A stretch of 64,000 bases of DNA from Paulownia fortunei (lineage: Eukaryota > Streptophyta > Magnoliopsida > Lamiales > Paulowniaceae): assembly GCA_019321725.1 (NCBI GenBank), contig CM033113.1, forward strand, positions 806,001 through 870,000, written 5' to 3'. Positions 1 through 12,713 of this stretch are shown here, piece after piece; the first letter of the stretch is position 1; the number at the start of each line of letters is the position of its first letter. Below the pieces are notes generated by a model. The model was not told the origin of the DNA. It saw only the letters and a program-made list of their open reading frames with translations, and searched no databases. The position numbers and the translations under genes are program-made.

Positions 1-757
1 CATTCAAATACATGCACATATGTACTGAGAAATTTGAGGAAAAAAGTTCTTTCTTTGATCACTGTTCAGTTGCAACGCTTGGAATGCCAAATTGGCTCTT
101 CAGTTTCGTCAAAAAGTGTGGAATTTTTTTTATCATTGAGGTTTTATTTTCTCTTGGGTTCTTCTTTTTTGGGTTAAATTTGTCTTTTCTGATTTGATTA
201 ATTCAAGAACAAATTGCCTGGTTTATCTGCTGCAAAATTTTTATTTTTCTTGGTTTTAGGGGCAATTTGGAGTTGGGAGTTTGATCGGGGTTAGGGTGGA
301 TCTTGAGAGTTTTGAGTCCCTTTTGGGCGTTTGATTTCAAATGCATGTTGTTCTTCTCTTGTTTTGATTTTACGTCGCTGGTATTCTTAAGATCGCTCGA
401 AATTCTTGTGTCTGTTCTCTCTGTTTTCCTTAGTTGCTGCAAAATTTGAAATTTGCATTACATTTTAGTGGTATTCTAATTTTGGGTCGAATTTCTTTCT
501 CTTATGTGTTATTATGCCCCTCCTTTTCAACAGGGCCCAGTTTTAGTTTCCCCTCCCAGTTGAATTTTTACCTTTCCCTAGCACATCTTATTTGATTAAT
601 CATCTGTTTTAATTTTTTTTACTGATATTCGAATTTTTATGGCAGCAGATTTGAGGATTCACAATCCACATTGCACGAGTGTATCAGTTGACAATTGATG
701 TCAAGATTTGATTTCTAGAGTTATTTAATTTATTAGAATAAAAGAAGAGATTTCTCA
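1..757 (+). other. Probable 5' leader and first intron of the epimerase gene
   Basis: This T-rich stretch lies upstream of the epimerase start codon at 758. It has no supported coding sequence. A pyrimidine-rich tract ending in an AG near 645 looks like a 3' splice site, so a 5'-UTR intron is likely and the promoter may lie outside the window. This is inference from base composition and position only. Confidence 0.4.
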
Positions 758-3700
758 ATGCTGAGTTTTACCAGGACAAGAACTCAGCAGAGGTCCACTA
801 GATCTATGTCTTTAGGAGGTGGGTTTTCATTTCACTTTAGTGTCTTTACTTAATCTTCATTTTCTTTTTTCTGTTGGGCTGTTATTTTACTGCTCACCAC
901 ATGCTTAGTTTTTCAATTAATTTTGATTCTTAATTTTTTTTTTGGTCAGGCATGGATTACGCAGACCCAAAGAAGAAGAACAGTTTTTGTGGAAAAATCA
1001 TAATGGTTTCTACTCTTACAGCATTGTGCATTCTTATGCTCAAGCAATCCCCAAATTTCAACACCCCCAGCCAAGTAATTTCTGTTTATTTTCTATGCTT
1101 CATTTCCTCTGGTGTTCAAACTGCCATTATTTTATTTGCATGTTTATTCATTACTATCTTGAGATTAAAGCAGTATATTTTCTGTTCATCTATGTTTTGT
1201 TTTCTTCAATGTTTGGGTTGAGATATGAGGCTGCAGAAATTATAAAATCGGGTTACGTGGTTTTTTATTTCCTGCCTTGCTGCCGCACCTACATGCGTTG
1301 TGGTTTCTTTTCTATCGAGCAGAATGTTACTTGTAGTGCCATGGAAGCTGGGCATGTAAGAGGTTTGTGCATCATCATACAATAGTTTGCTGATACATTA
1401 TGTAATGTAAACTTGAGTTGCTTAACCATGGGAATTCTTCCATGAAAGTTCAAGTCTTGGGAAGTATGAAGTGTTAAACAACTGAATCGGTTCCAATTAT
1501 CTAGTTCTTTTTTATGATGCCATATCCTATTTATTGTGGTATATCATTCCTGTGCTTTCAACAGGATCTTTTTAGGCTTTGAAGAAAATCATTTATCTCG
1601 TTCTGAAATGTTCCTAAATCCTGTTTTCATTGGTGTTGCTTTAAAATGCTATGAAGTTGAAGAATTGAAAATTTTGACTTCACTATTGGTTGTTTTGTTT
1701 TGGCATCACTTACATTTGAATTTTCCATTTGCATTCTGGTCACTTTTTAACAAGCAGCTGAAGCTTTATATTTTCTTGGTTTGAGTTTTATCTGCCTCAT
1801 AAAATATTAACCTCTGATGTCTTTATTCAGTTCTCAAGTCATGAACCAGGTGTCACTCATGTCTTAGTAACTGGAGGTGCTGGGTACATAGGTTCACATG
1901 CTGCATTACGACTTCTTAAGGATTCCTATCGTGTGACTATAGTGGTATCTTTCTGATATGGACAGTTCTCTTCTGTAAATTTTATTTGCCATAATTATTG
2001 CCTGGGACCTTGAAAAGATTGTATATTTTCATATGACAGGACAATCTCTCACGGGGAAACATTGGTGCCATTAATGTCCTACAACAGCTATTTCCAGAAC
2101 CAGGGCGACTTCAGTTTATTTATGCTGATCTTGGTGATGCAAAAGCGGTATCCTCATTGATCTATTTGTTTTAATTTTCGTTTGTGTGATGAGTTCACTT
2201 TTTTCATGCTTTGTTGTTTCCTTGATCAATATCCAGGTGCACAAATTTTTTCGGAAAATGCATTTGATGCGGTGATGCATTTTGCTGCTGTAGCATATGT
2301 TGGAGAGAGTACACTTGATCCGCTCAAGTGAGTCCTTTAATATAATTTTAGGTCTTTTAAATATGAAAAGATGTCAGAACTACTCCATATGCACGAGAGC
2401 AAGTGGTTCACTGGTTGAATAGTGTTGGTACTTCAAGATACTCGATTTGTAATTAGCAAGTTCTAGTGGCCACAATAGTCAAGAATTTAGCATGCAAGAA
2501 AAAAAATTGGGATAACTTTTGATGTATAATTACGACACTAGGTCCACTAGAAGATTGACAATTCAACACTATATTCTTCAAATTTTGTTTTGGAACACAC
2601 ATGGACTCGGTGGCTCTGCGTGCACTTTTGTTCTGGAGTTGCCAGAATAGGCTAACCCCCACTCCCCCTCCCAAAAGTCTTTAATTCCAATAATTTCTAT
2701 CTGTTTTCCAGATCACAAATTCCATTGAATTGCAAGTTTGAGTTTTTGTACAATTGTGTCCTGTAATGCCATTTTTTTTTTTAATTAGTAGCTTGAGAAT
2801 TTGTCATATTATTTCTCATTTCTGCCAACATAGTTAACTGTTATATATACAAATCGAAATGGATCATCTGACCGCATTTTAACTAGTCAATCTGAAGAAT
2901 CTTAATCCCAACAAACTTTGAATTATTGCGTGTCACGATTTGTGATCCTCAGTTCCTTCCACGAACAAGAGCGATTCATGATCTAGGTTTTGTGTTTGTG
3001 CATGAGAGAGAGGGAAGGGAGGGAGATTCCCCACTTTTTTATTCTCTCTCTCTCTCTCTCTGTTCTCTTTTCTTGCTTATATTTGTTTAAATAAACTGTT
3101 AGAGCATGTCGAAGTGAATCCTATATGTCTTTTAATTTAAGAACTATGAGGCCTGGCAATTGCAATGCGTGCAATTTTACCTTGACATAATTCTTCTACT
3201 AACTATTTTTACCACACAGGTATTATCACAATATCACATCAAATACTCTTGTTGTGTTAGAAGCTATGGCAGCTCATGGAGTGAAGACTTTGATTTATTC
3301 TAGCACATGTGCAACTTATGGGGAACCTGAAAAGATGCCCATTACAGAAGAAACTCCACAGGTGAGGGTTGCTGAAGTCACACTTGCAATGTAGTAATTG
3401 CTAATATGCTAGATAATGCGGTATAAGAGCTGATATGTTGCGACTATTTTTTATGATGAGAGTAGTCCACTGAGCAGCCTTGTTTTCTTTTACACTGTGC
3501 AGCTTCCGATAAATCCATATGGAAAAGCCAAGAAAATGGCAGAGGATATGATTCTGGATTTTCATAAAAACTCTGATATGGCTGTCATGATTTTAAGGTA
3601 GGTATTTTAATGTACATATTTTTTAACCTCATATTTGCCACGGTCAACTCTCTACTTTTGATTCCTAGTATTGCTAAAATTAATTCAGGTTGCTGAAATA

Positions 3701-4950
3701 TTTAACTAACCCTTTCTGCATTTTATGGTTGAACCCACTTGCTCTTTCCCAGCTTATTCCATTTGTCAACTTCAGTCTCTCATGTTTGCAACGGTGTGCT
3801 AATGAAACACTACCATCCACATTTTGCCCGAGTTTTATTTTACTGGGCAGAATTTTCCTTTTATGCATGCGGAGGACAGTAGTAGTATTGCTTGTTTTTA
3901 GATTCATCTTCTCTGTAATTTCCAAGGAAAGTCTTATTTGCATTGCTGGAATGGGCTGACTTCATTGGCTATCCTTGTATTTTGTACATTAAGAAAATGG
4001 TGCAAAATTACTCACTGTAACTGAGGTTGATGGTATGAGTGCATAGTGGAAATTCTGTGCCAGGAAGCATCCTTTATTATATTTCTCAACTTATCTCTTT
4101 AATATATCAGATACTTCAATGTGATTGGTTCTGATCCTGAGGGACGGCTTGGTGAAGCTCCCCGACCGGAACTACGAGAACATGGACGGATATCTGGTGC
4201 TTGTTTTGATGCTGCTCGTGGAATCATTCCAGGTCTTAAGGTCTGTCCATCTCTGCTTGACTTAACATTATCCAATGCATTAATCTGTGGTTACTTGAGC
4301 AGCACCCACAAGTTATGGAGCTGTAGACTTGTAATTTATTAACATGGAACAAATAATTTGTCCATTAAAAACTTGTATAACTGGTTGCATGTGAGTTCTT
4401 TCCGATACATGACTAGTTGACCTAACCAACAGCTTTTTCTTTCAAACAGATCTTTTCACACAAAAATGGATTTCTTTCTAATGCAGGTTCGGGGAACTGA
4501 TTACAAGACTTCTGATGGCACATGCATACGGGATTATATCGATGTTACTGATCTGGTTGATGCTCATGTCAAAGCTCTGGAGAAGGCAAAACCCGGGCAA
4601 GTCGGCATCTATAATGTTGGTACAGGAAGAGGTAAATGCCCCTTTCAAAAGCTAATGTTTATGTCAATTGATGCAGACTTGTTTCTGAAACAGTCTTATC
4701 TATCTCAGGAAGATCAGTGAAGGAGTTTGTGGAGGCCTGTAAGAAGGCAACTGGGGTGCCCATAAAAGTTGATTTCCTTCCCCGCCGGCCTGGTGATTAT
4801 GCAGAAGTATACAGCGATCCAACCAAGATCAAGAGTGAACTTAACTGGACAGCAAAATACACTAACCTTCAAAAAAGTTTGCAGATTGCGTGGAGATGGC
4901 AGAAGGCACACCTTAACGGGTACACCACCCCTCTGGTGATGTCTGCGTAG
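758..4950 (+). CDS. MUR4: UDP-arabinose 4-epimerase (MUR4/UXE1-like), 10 exons, apparent 1-bp frameshift
   Basis: Exons: 758-818, 950-1074, 1831-1944, 2040-2147, 2237-2327, 3220-3361, 3503-3597, 4111-4240, 4487-4631, 4709-4950. The family interconverts UDP-xylose and UDP-arabinose in the Golgi lumen for cell-wall arabinan and arabinogalactan. The protein, about 417 aa, matches Arabidopsis MUR4 almost throughout. It has a short basic N terminus ([16 protein letters not shown]), one membrane anchor (around residues 28-45), the NAD-binding GGAGYIGSH, the [10 protein letters not shown] strand, the catalytic YGKAK of extended SDR enzymes and a C-terminal EVYSDPTKI. All junctions keep phase except exon 4 to 5, where exon 5 is one base short near 2243-2251 (expected [11 protein letters not shown]). 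Intron 4 has U12-type signals. Intron 5 holds a CT microsatellite at 3042-3062. Identity is very secure; whether this allele is intact is not. Confidence 0.93.
2148..2236 (+). other. U12-type (minor spliceosome) intron 4 of the epimerase gene
   Basis: The donor reads GTATCCTCAT, close to the U12 consensus GTATCCTTT. About a dozen bases before the AG acceptor lies TTTCCTTGATC, close to the U12 branch site TTCCTTAAC. There is no pyrimidine tract between branch site and acceptor, as expected for this class. The intron is only 89 bp long. The call rests on these motifs alone. Confidence 0.7.
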
Positions 4951-5640
4951 ATATAAGCTCAGCGTTCACATTCACAGCAGAGGACTAACATGAACCCCAT
5001 TAGAGACTACTTTTTGCAATTATTAGTAGTGTTGAGGAGAGGGAGTTGAGGCCAGGGCTCTGATGTATTCTTTTACATCTCTATTCAACTACATTGCCTA
5101 GAGTGGTTGGAAGCTTCCCGTTTACAATATGTATTCAAGACAAATATTTAGTTCAATAATAGTTGCTGATAGGTATAGTCTTATTTTTGTATCATATTCC
5201 AATCTTTGTAAGCACTGCTTGAGTTAGCAAATCCTTCTTTAGTTGGGATCCCTTGCAGATATGGGAATTCTGAGTTCTTTTCTTGCAGTCTGTCGATTTA
5301 AACGATTTTGAAAGGAATCAGGTTATCACGAGAAGTATGACTATATGAAGACGTCATAGAGCTCATCTTCTGATTCAATGTGAAAAGCCAAGAAGTATTG
5401 AGGGAATTTTTCATATCTGTTAATGCATCTACGAAATGAAAGACTAATGAAAACTCTTTAGATCTGATATATAATCGTACTTGAGGATCACTGCCCTTAC
5501 CAAAAAAGGTTAAGTTTCACTTAGTAGAAAAGAAGAAAAACTGAGAAAAGAATGCAGGCATTAAGAGCATATGGCCTCTTTCCATGGCCGCAGCCAATTA
5601 ACATCGCAGGGTGCCTCGGCAAAATAGATAGAAGGAAAAA
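4951..5640 (+). other. Epimerase 3' UTR and short spacer
   Basis: The region after the TAG stop is non-coding. An AATAAT at about 5155 may act as a polyadenylation signal, so the 3' UTR is probably about 200-300 bp. I see nothing else between about 5250 and the tRNA gene. Confidence 0.45.
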
Positions 5641-5713
5641 TGGAGATGCGGGGTATCGATCCCCGTACCTCTCGCATGCTAAGCGAGCGCTCTACCATCT
5701 GAGCTACATCCCC
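5641..5713 (-). tRNA. tRNA-Ala (anticodon AGC)
   Basis: Read on the minus strand, this is a 73-nt cloverleaf with no intron. The acceptor stem GGGGATG pairs with CATCTCC, and the discriminator base is A. The D-arm is AGCTCAGATGGTAGAGC (internal A box). The anticodon arm is CTCGCTTAGCATGCGAG, with AGC at 5680-5678. The T-arm CGGGG/CCCCG encloses ATCGATA. CCA is not encoded. Five T's on the minus strand immediately after the gene (5640-5636) make a Pol III terminator, and CAA motifs lie just upstream. It matches the usual plant cytosolic tRNA-Ala. Confidence 0.97.
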
Positions 5714-7209
5714 ATTTAGTAATAAAACGTTGCTACTCTATTACTTTTTCTTACTAATTTTACAACACAATTAAAAGGATTTAATTTACCATTTACAATC
5801 TTTTGGAAAATAAAGAAAAACTTTGACTAATGAGCTTGAAGTATCGTTATATTTATTGGAAAAATTAGAGTTATTAGAATAATAACTTTCTAGACCTTGC
5901 CACTTCCACCAACTAAGTCACATTAATTAAACGATAAGTCAAATTTATTTGGCCTAATTTTTGAAAAACCAAAAAAAAAGAAAAATTGTAACATGTGAAA
6001 GACCCAATCCTCGAATAATTGATATATAAGTTCGAAATCAACCGTTTAACCATTTAACTAGAAGCATTGCATGAAAAGAATGATTATACACATACGTAGG
6101 TTGTGTTTATTTAGAAATTTTGAACTCAAATAATGTGATTATACTGCACGAAGTTTGTTTGTTTGGTGATTCCTTTGGTAGCAGTAGCCTTATACGATTT
6201 GATTGATAATATTTTTTACTTGTTGTACATGATTATGTAATATAATGGGCTGGGGGCAACGGCTTGGTTGTATGGTATCAACTTCAATCCATCCATACAA
6301 CGGCGTACAAGTTTCCTCTCACAGCTTCACTGGTATGTATTGTCGACCTTAATGGCAAGTCCTGTACTTGATAGGTGGAAATTCAGGGAACTGAACCGTA
6401 AAGACCATCTTTTGCACTGTTGCTCTTTTGGACAAAAATTTGGATACCAAATAGTGGTTAAAAAGGAACCATCGTTCCCGGCGAGTAGTCTTACTGCATG
6501 TTTCATGCGTAACATGTAGATACCAGAACCTAAGTCTGAGACAGTCTTGTAACTTCCATAGACGCTTGAGATGTGATCCTATATTTTTGATAGTGGAAAC
6601 ATGTAGTATGCTTAATCAAATCTCTTTTCTATGTTGTTCTATTTGATCCTCCATCTCCATGTGAACGTCAGTAGTGAACTCATCAACCAAGTTGGAAAGT
6701 ATAAATGCTGTGAAATTTGCAGCAACTTACTATATTATATGATGAAACTGGGCAATTTCGCTGCTGCATCGGTTTTTTTAATTTTCAGCTTGGTCACAAG
6801 GAATCTGGTCAGCCCTCGTAAGCTCAGAATTTTCCACTGGTATTGTTGGTTGCAATACTTTAGAAGGATAAGTAGCCGCTGAGGCCGATGGATGCACCGG
6901 CAAAGGGGAGGAAAAACAAAACAAACTGGGCATTCAAAGTAGTTTTATAAGAGGACAGTTTTGCTAGCAATAAATTCAGCTTTTATACTAAGAGTTTTTA
7001 CATCCCTCAAGGCTCAAACCATATACCAGTCTTGAAATCCAATATATTGAATTTTGGCAGATCTAAAATGAAAAGTCAAGTTGCAGTTTTCAAGAAAAGA
7101 TAACAATAAAACAAATGAGAATACCCATTCGAGCAAATGTCACAAAATGCTTCCGCGAGATGTTACACCAAAATATAAGCAGCAATCTCATCACTGTCTA
7201 GTCCACTCT
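5714..7209. other. Intergenic region, AT-rich
   Basis: No gene is supported. The short ORFs at 6268-6519 and 6631-6882 have no recognisable family, no coding-like conservation that I can see and no splice context. The part nearest 7209 is probably the 3' UTR of the minus-strand coatomer gene. Confidence 0.4.
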
Positions 7210-10200
7210 TCATGCAACTGTTTGAACTGCTCTGTCATAATTCTCTTCTGCAGTAGATGCACGTTTGACAAGTATGTGATCTGGGTGTGACAATTTCAGT
7301 TGGCTGCAAAAAAATATGGAAGTATCAGAAATTCCATAAGCCCCTACAAGATCTGGACAACGATTTGCTGGCTAGGAATCATCAGGGAGAAAGAGTATAC
7401 AACCCAAATCTAAATGGAACAAAAAAATCTTTTAGTCCTAAAAAGTACTAAAACGTGACATACACAACCATGTGAGTAGGCAATGAAGACAAAATACCCC
7501 CCAAAATACAAACAAACAAACAAACAAAAACAAAAGAAAAGAACACAGCCATATTTTTCTTCAACACTTTTTGTGGAAAATGTGATTCCATTTGAACAAT
7601 ATTTCAGAGATCTTATTACAGGATGCACCAACTTCAATCATGAAAAAATAGCACAAACTAAATTTTGTAAGCAACAGCCTTTAAAGTTCAACAAAATTAT
7701 GAAAAGAAATATAAGAAGAGATAGATACACAGAGAATGGCCGTCCTTAAACATTATAACAAAGCAATACTAATGGCACTTTGATGGATCCACCTAACCAA
7801 AGTAGCTGGCCTTGATTTAGTGAACCAATTGAAAAGTCATACTGCAAGTTTTGTATTGAAAATCCTACCTGAGGTAGCGTGATGATGATTTCCCCAGGTG
7901 AAGACTGCAAACGACCAGATTGGCAAGAGTTTCTGGATCCTTTGCGTCCTGTGTAAACAGTCAAACCTCAAATCTTATATGAAGCACAAAAAAGAACTGC
8001 ATACTCTCTGTTACAGATTTAATATTCAACAAAGCATATTAGAAGTTGATGAAAAAAGAGAAATAAACATGAAGCATCATGAGAAGGCACTTGAGCAAAT
8101 TTTTTTGCAGCAGGTCTTGCAGTCAATTGCATACTTGACGAAGTAATCCCAATGGCAAGAGTTGCATATATGATAAAAAAGTTCACATATTTACAAATAC
8201 AACTAAAATAGAAAATATTCCAAATTAAAATGCTAGAGAAGAGTGTTGGGGACAATAAGGAAAGCAGCCGACTAGAAAATTATAATACTCCACCTTGTTT
8301 AGCGCTTCAAGCAGAAGTGTTTCCGCTTCATCGAATTCCCCTTGTGCATGCAGCAAACAGCCTTCCCATTCAGGATCAAGCTAGTCATTTGATACTTCTC
8401 TGAGAAGTCCTGGAAAATAAGATATGCTTCCTGGATCTTTGAACCTCCCTAACTCAAATAGCAATAGGTAAGTTGACGGATCCTCAATTCAGATTGAGCA
8501 AGATGTATCTCATGGAACAACACTTACCACAGCCAAGTTCAGCCATGCATTAGCAAGTTGAGTTAGTGTGTGGTCTTCATCTATTCCTTGCATGACTCTC
8601 AATTGTTTCTCAGCATAATCTGATCGGTGCATCTTAAGAAAAATTTGGACATTCAAAGCGTGCCTGCAGAAGGCGTAATATTATCATGCTTACAGTAGCT
8701 AACAAACATCCATATTTAGACTCTATATGCATAAAAACAGAAACACAGACACACACATGCAAACATACATACATACATACATATATACATACAACACAAT
8801 AGTTTCACACCATGTATCTCGCAAACAAAGGAATGCATCCCAAAAGTAAGCATAAAATTTCATAAAATTGTAGAATATGGCAACATTTGCAATTATAAGC
8901 TTTGTCTTTGGGGCTGAGAGGTGTACACTCTGTTTGGAATCATCTGGGTGGTGTTGCATGAAATATTTTGGGAAAATGCAATTTTGGGGTTGTACCAGGG
9001 AATGAAAATGTGTTTGGTTGCGTTACAAAAATGGTTGAAGTGATGTATTTTTAGAGAAAAATGTGTTTGATTTTATTTCCGGCAAGAACATTTTCTACCA
9101 TAATTTTCATACATGTCATGTAATGTAAGATTTTGATATTGGTGTCACATCAAACTTCTATACTATTATATTTGCTATTATATTAATGTGATGATTGGAA
9201 AATTCATATTTTTTTAAAGCAATGATTGGAAGATGTATATATATTATTGGTGTAATGATTGGAATAATATAAAGATATACATTATGTATACAAATATGTA
9301 ATAATTGGAATATGTATATAAGTGTATGTATTAAGTTATGATTAGTGTTTTTTCAAAATATTTTTGGGGAAGGGAGGGAAGGATGTTTTGGTGGGGGAAA
9401 TAGAACTCCAAAAGGCTTTTACCAAATTGGTTTCATTCTTGGGGAACCAACCACTGCTAACCTAACAATCTCCTTTGTTGTAGAGATCAGGTCATCAGAA
9501 TTGGTTGTGTTCAGAGGAAGCTGGTTTAGATCGAGGAGCTCACTAGTTTTTGGACTGGAAAAATATCTACAAACTGGCTCCTTGCATTAAGGCCATATCA
9601 CAAACATTCTGGTACTTCTTAGGGAGAATGCTGATGACTAAAAAAATGAAAAATAAAAAGAGCACTGATACCAAACTCAGTAATATCAAACTGGTACCAG
9701 AAAATGCTAGCAATGCACATGAAAGTAAGATTCTAGCTATACAAAGCATACATCACCAAAAGTTTCAAGGAATCAACCACAACAATCAAGATTACAAATA
9801 GTATCAACATGAAACATCTGAGATACACAGCACCAAATAAGAAAACTCACAGCTCCATTGTTCCTCCAGCATTTGTATGCTTCAGAGCTTCGTTATAATC
9901 CTGTTCGTGTGTGAATATAGTCCCTGCGATAAGACGTAAGATGGGGTTGTTTCCAATGGCAGGATCCCCTAACCACTCATGGAGACTCGAAATTGCCATT
10001 TCCTGTACAACATGTAATGGTTGAGTTTAGTTAGGACAAGCATCTGGTACCAACAATTACCAAGAGAATTACTCCTTCTCTTACATTGTTTGTCAAACGA
10101 CTTTTTCGCACAAGATACACTTGAGATTTGACAAAAAAAAATTGAAAAGTAGTGCACTAAAAAGGTCACCTTTATTTTTCCTGTTTCATTGACATTATTT

Positions 10201-11358
10201 CACATATAAAGTGTAATCTCATTTCTGGACGAATCTGAATTTGTGGACATTTATGTCCATCATGTTCAAATGGACAATTTTGTTTTGCATGGTATAAGTA
10301 AACCTGTGACATTCAATATGTTCTAATCTAAGCTCTTCAATCATATGATAACGCAGCACATTTATTTATAGAGTTTCTCATGATCGTTTTTTTGTATATC
10401 TAGTCCGCATCCTTCCTACATGACATTAATTTCCCCACCAACTTAGGATCTGAATGGAGCCTCATATTCCACTTGAAGCCTACAATTGTACATCCCCAAA
10501 TCTAAACAGAAAAGTAATTCAACCTCTCCATATATCCTAAAGAGGGATTCAATAACCCATGTTAGTGTTACATCATCTTCAATGTGTGAATTCTTTGATG
10601 GACTGTTTACCATAGATCTGATACCCAATTCACTTGTAAAGCTGACTGTATTTTTGTTCTTGTGACACTAGTCTCACTTAATTTATATTCCTAAAGGGAA
10701 AAGCCCTAATTAAAATCTTTGTTAGAGTGTTGAGAAATCCAGATCCACATCTAGAATTACAATCTCCGCATTATATAATTTGATGCCAACATCCAATAAT
10801 TTGAGAAAGTATTAAGTAAAATCAGAAACAAAAAATCGAGATTACAAGATCAATCCAATAACGAGAGGTCAACTCCATTTAAAGGACCAATTACAAAAAA
10901 TCACCTTGTTTTCAGGGCTGGAGAGATACAAAGCTAGCAATTTCACAGCCTGAAGTGGCGTTGCCGCAGATGAATCAATCTCATTTATCACAAGCTACGC
11001 ACCAAAAAACCAAAAAAAGAACAGACATCAACAAATCAATCAAGAAACTTCTCGAGGTACATCCAGCGTATAATCTTGGAAACACAATATACAACAAATT
11101 TCAAATTGAATGAAGAAAAGACTCTAGATCGAGCATTAATAACGCTCAAAGTAGATCTTGAATCCGAAGTATAACCCGATTGTACCTGATAACTGCCGAG
11201 AGCAATATAAGAGCGGTAAACGAGGGAGTCCCTCTCACGACGTCGTCCGGGGAAAGATTGGGGATTTCGCTGTTGTTTATTGCGGCCTGGTACGCTCCCA
11301 AGTAAAAGTTGTTCCTCAATCCGAATAACGGGTCGGGTCCTCCGGCCGCCGCCGCCAT
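7210..11358 (-). CDS. COPE: Coatomer subunit epsilon (COPI coat), 7 exons, two apparent 1-bp deletions
   Basis: Exons in transcript order: 11358-11186, 10994-10905, 10002-9851, 8663-8528, 8448-8294, 7948-7869, 7303-7210. Epsilon-COP is a cytosolic TPR-like alpha-solenoid that stabilises alpha-COP in the COPI coat for Golgi-to-ER and intra-Golgi traffic. The joined protein, about 293 aa, matches the plant family end to end: PDPLFGLRNNFYLGAYQAAI, ATPLQAVKLLALYLSSPENK, EALKHTNAGGTMELHALNVQ, QLANAWLNLAVGGSKIQEAY and DAKDPETLANLVVCSLH, with HPDHILVKRAST near the C terminus. Two exons are one base short of frame: exon 1 near 11234-11237 (VVERDSLVYRS needs one more G) and exon 5 near 8333-8336 (GNFDEAET needs one more T). 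All splice sites are canonical. Family identity is certain; the lesions may be consensus errors. Confidence 0.93.
8664..9850 (-). other. Large intron 4 of the coatomer gene
   Basis: This 1.2-kb intron holds a TACA microsatellite (about 8763-8790) and a T/G-rich low-complexity stretch (about 8940-9400). No coding sequence is supported. The ORFs at 9345-9590 and 9550-9801 show no recognisable product. Confidence 0.5.
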
Positions 11359-11975
11359 TTATCAATTCTTTTTCTTTTTGCTACTTCAAATTTCTGGTAA
11401 GGAACAGATCTTGAGAATGAAGGAAATTCGAGTGCAATCGAATCAGACCCACAGTAGAGTGTAGATGCAGATGATTTTTCAAGAGAGAAGCAGAGAGAAA
11501 CGGCTATTACTTTATTCGTTTATGTCGGTATTCATTCAACACGTTTCTGTAAATAAAGTCGCGTTTGTTTATATGATCCGAAGTATGAGTGGGCTGGGAA
11601 CTTTGGGCTGCCACTTCCACAAAGAGCCCATCATATGATAGATCGTCTTATTTCAGGCCCTATCCAACCGTTTCCAGTTTCAATGCCCAATCAAATTCTT
11701 TAGAGGAAAGTTTTGACAAACAAATATTTTCTCTTTGTTGCACTAAAATTATAAGAATTTACTGAATTACATAATATTGAGAAATATAGAGAATATTTTT
11801 GTTTTGCTTATATATATTATCTCTTCCTGGATTTCAAATAATCGATTAATAATCAATAAATGTATTGATTAGGCAAGTAATCGTAATCAGTATGATGGGA
11901 GGTTTAGCCATCCAAAATCAATCATAATCTTCTATAATTGAGTGTATTTGTCATTAAGTAAGGAAATTGTATTCT

Positions 11976-12445
11976 AAGAGAGACTTTGGTATAATTAATT
12001 TCGCAAATAATTATTTTGCATTCGTCATATTGCATTATATATTATTTTTTTTCACAATTCATAAAAGATATCACATATATTATACTATGTATTAATTCAC
12101 GAGTAAAAATCAATTTTAAGACCATCGTGTAAAAGTTATTTATTACTATTAAACGTTATCAATCATAATCTTCTTGCTATGTATTTACACTTTAACAAAA
12201 TATTATGAACAAATAAAAAATATTAAAATACCATAAATTCAAACTCTTTACCAAAATATGGTAACAAGTTGAGGATAAGAGAGTAATATTTTTGGTGATG
12301 TATAAGTGGTGACTATACGTAAGTGAAGAAGGTTGAGCAATATATGGTGAAGTTTGAAATGAAAGTGAAGAAGAAATTTATTTTAAGAGAGGAAAAGAAG
12401 TCAAAGTGCAAAAAATGAAAAAATATTGAAGTTTGAAGGTCCCAC
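11976..12445 (+). repeat. Direct repeat, copy 1 (about 470 bp)
   Basis: The block begins AGAGAGACTTTGGTA and contains TTTTGCATTCGTCATATTGC and ACCAAAATATGGTAACAAG, then GTTGAGGATAAGAGAGTAA. The same ordered landmarks recur at 12714-13245 with scattered substitutions and small indels. No ORF is present. A non-autonomous transposon or a simple segmental duplication would both fit. Confidence 0.75.
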
Positions 12446-12713
12446 GTAATGTTGCATTTTAAAACCTCCCCGTCGTCGTTTAGTGTATTTGTCAAATTGA
12501 TTGATAATTTCACTTTTCAAATTCTGACATGTGGTCGAGGCGTTGCTAATACAACATGCCTAGTGATTGTATCAGCGGCTGCTGCCGGACACCCTTTCAA
12601 TTTGAAAAAAATAAAAAAAAATAAAACCTAAAATCATTATTCTTATGGTGGATTTTTATTTTTATGGAAAATAATAGATATTATTGGAATAACACTTTAG
12701 CATATGTTTGATG

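Noticed and set aside
942..1385. A 147-aa plus-strand ORF overlapping epimerase exon 2
   Set aside because: It is out of frame with the conserved exon and continues through the intron; no family resemblance.
7483..7749. ORF of 88 aa in the coatomer 3' intron
   Set aside because: Lysine/glutamine-rich product of A-rich DNA; lies inside intron 6 of a clear gene.
8763..8790. TACATACA stretch as a regulatory repeat or CRISPR-like array
   Set aside because: A plain tetranucleotide microsatellite within an intron; no spacers.
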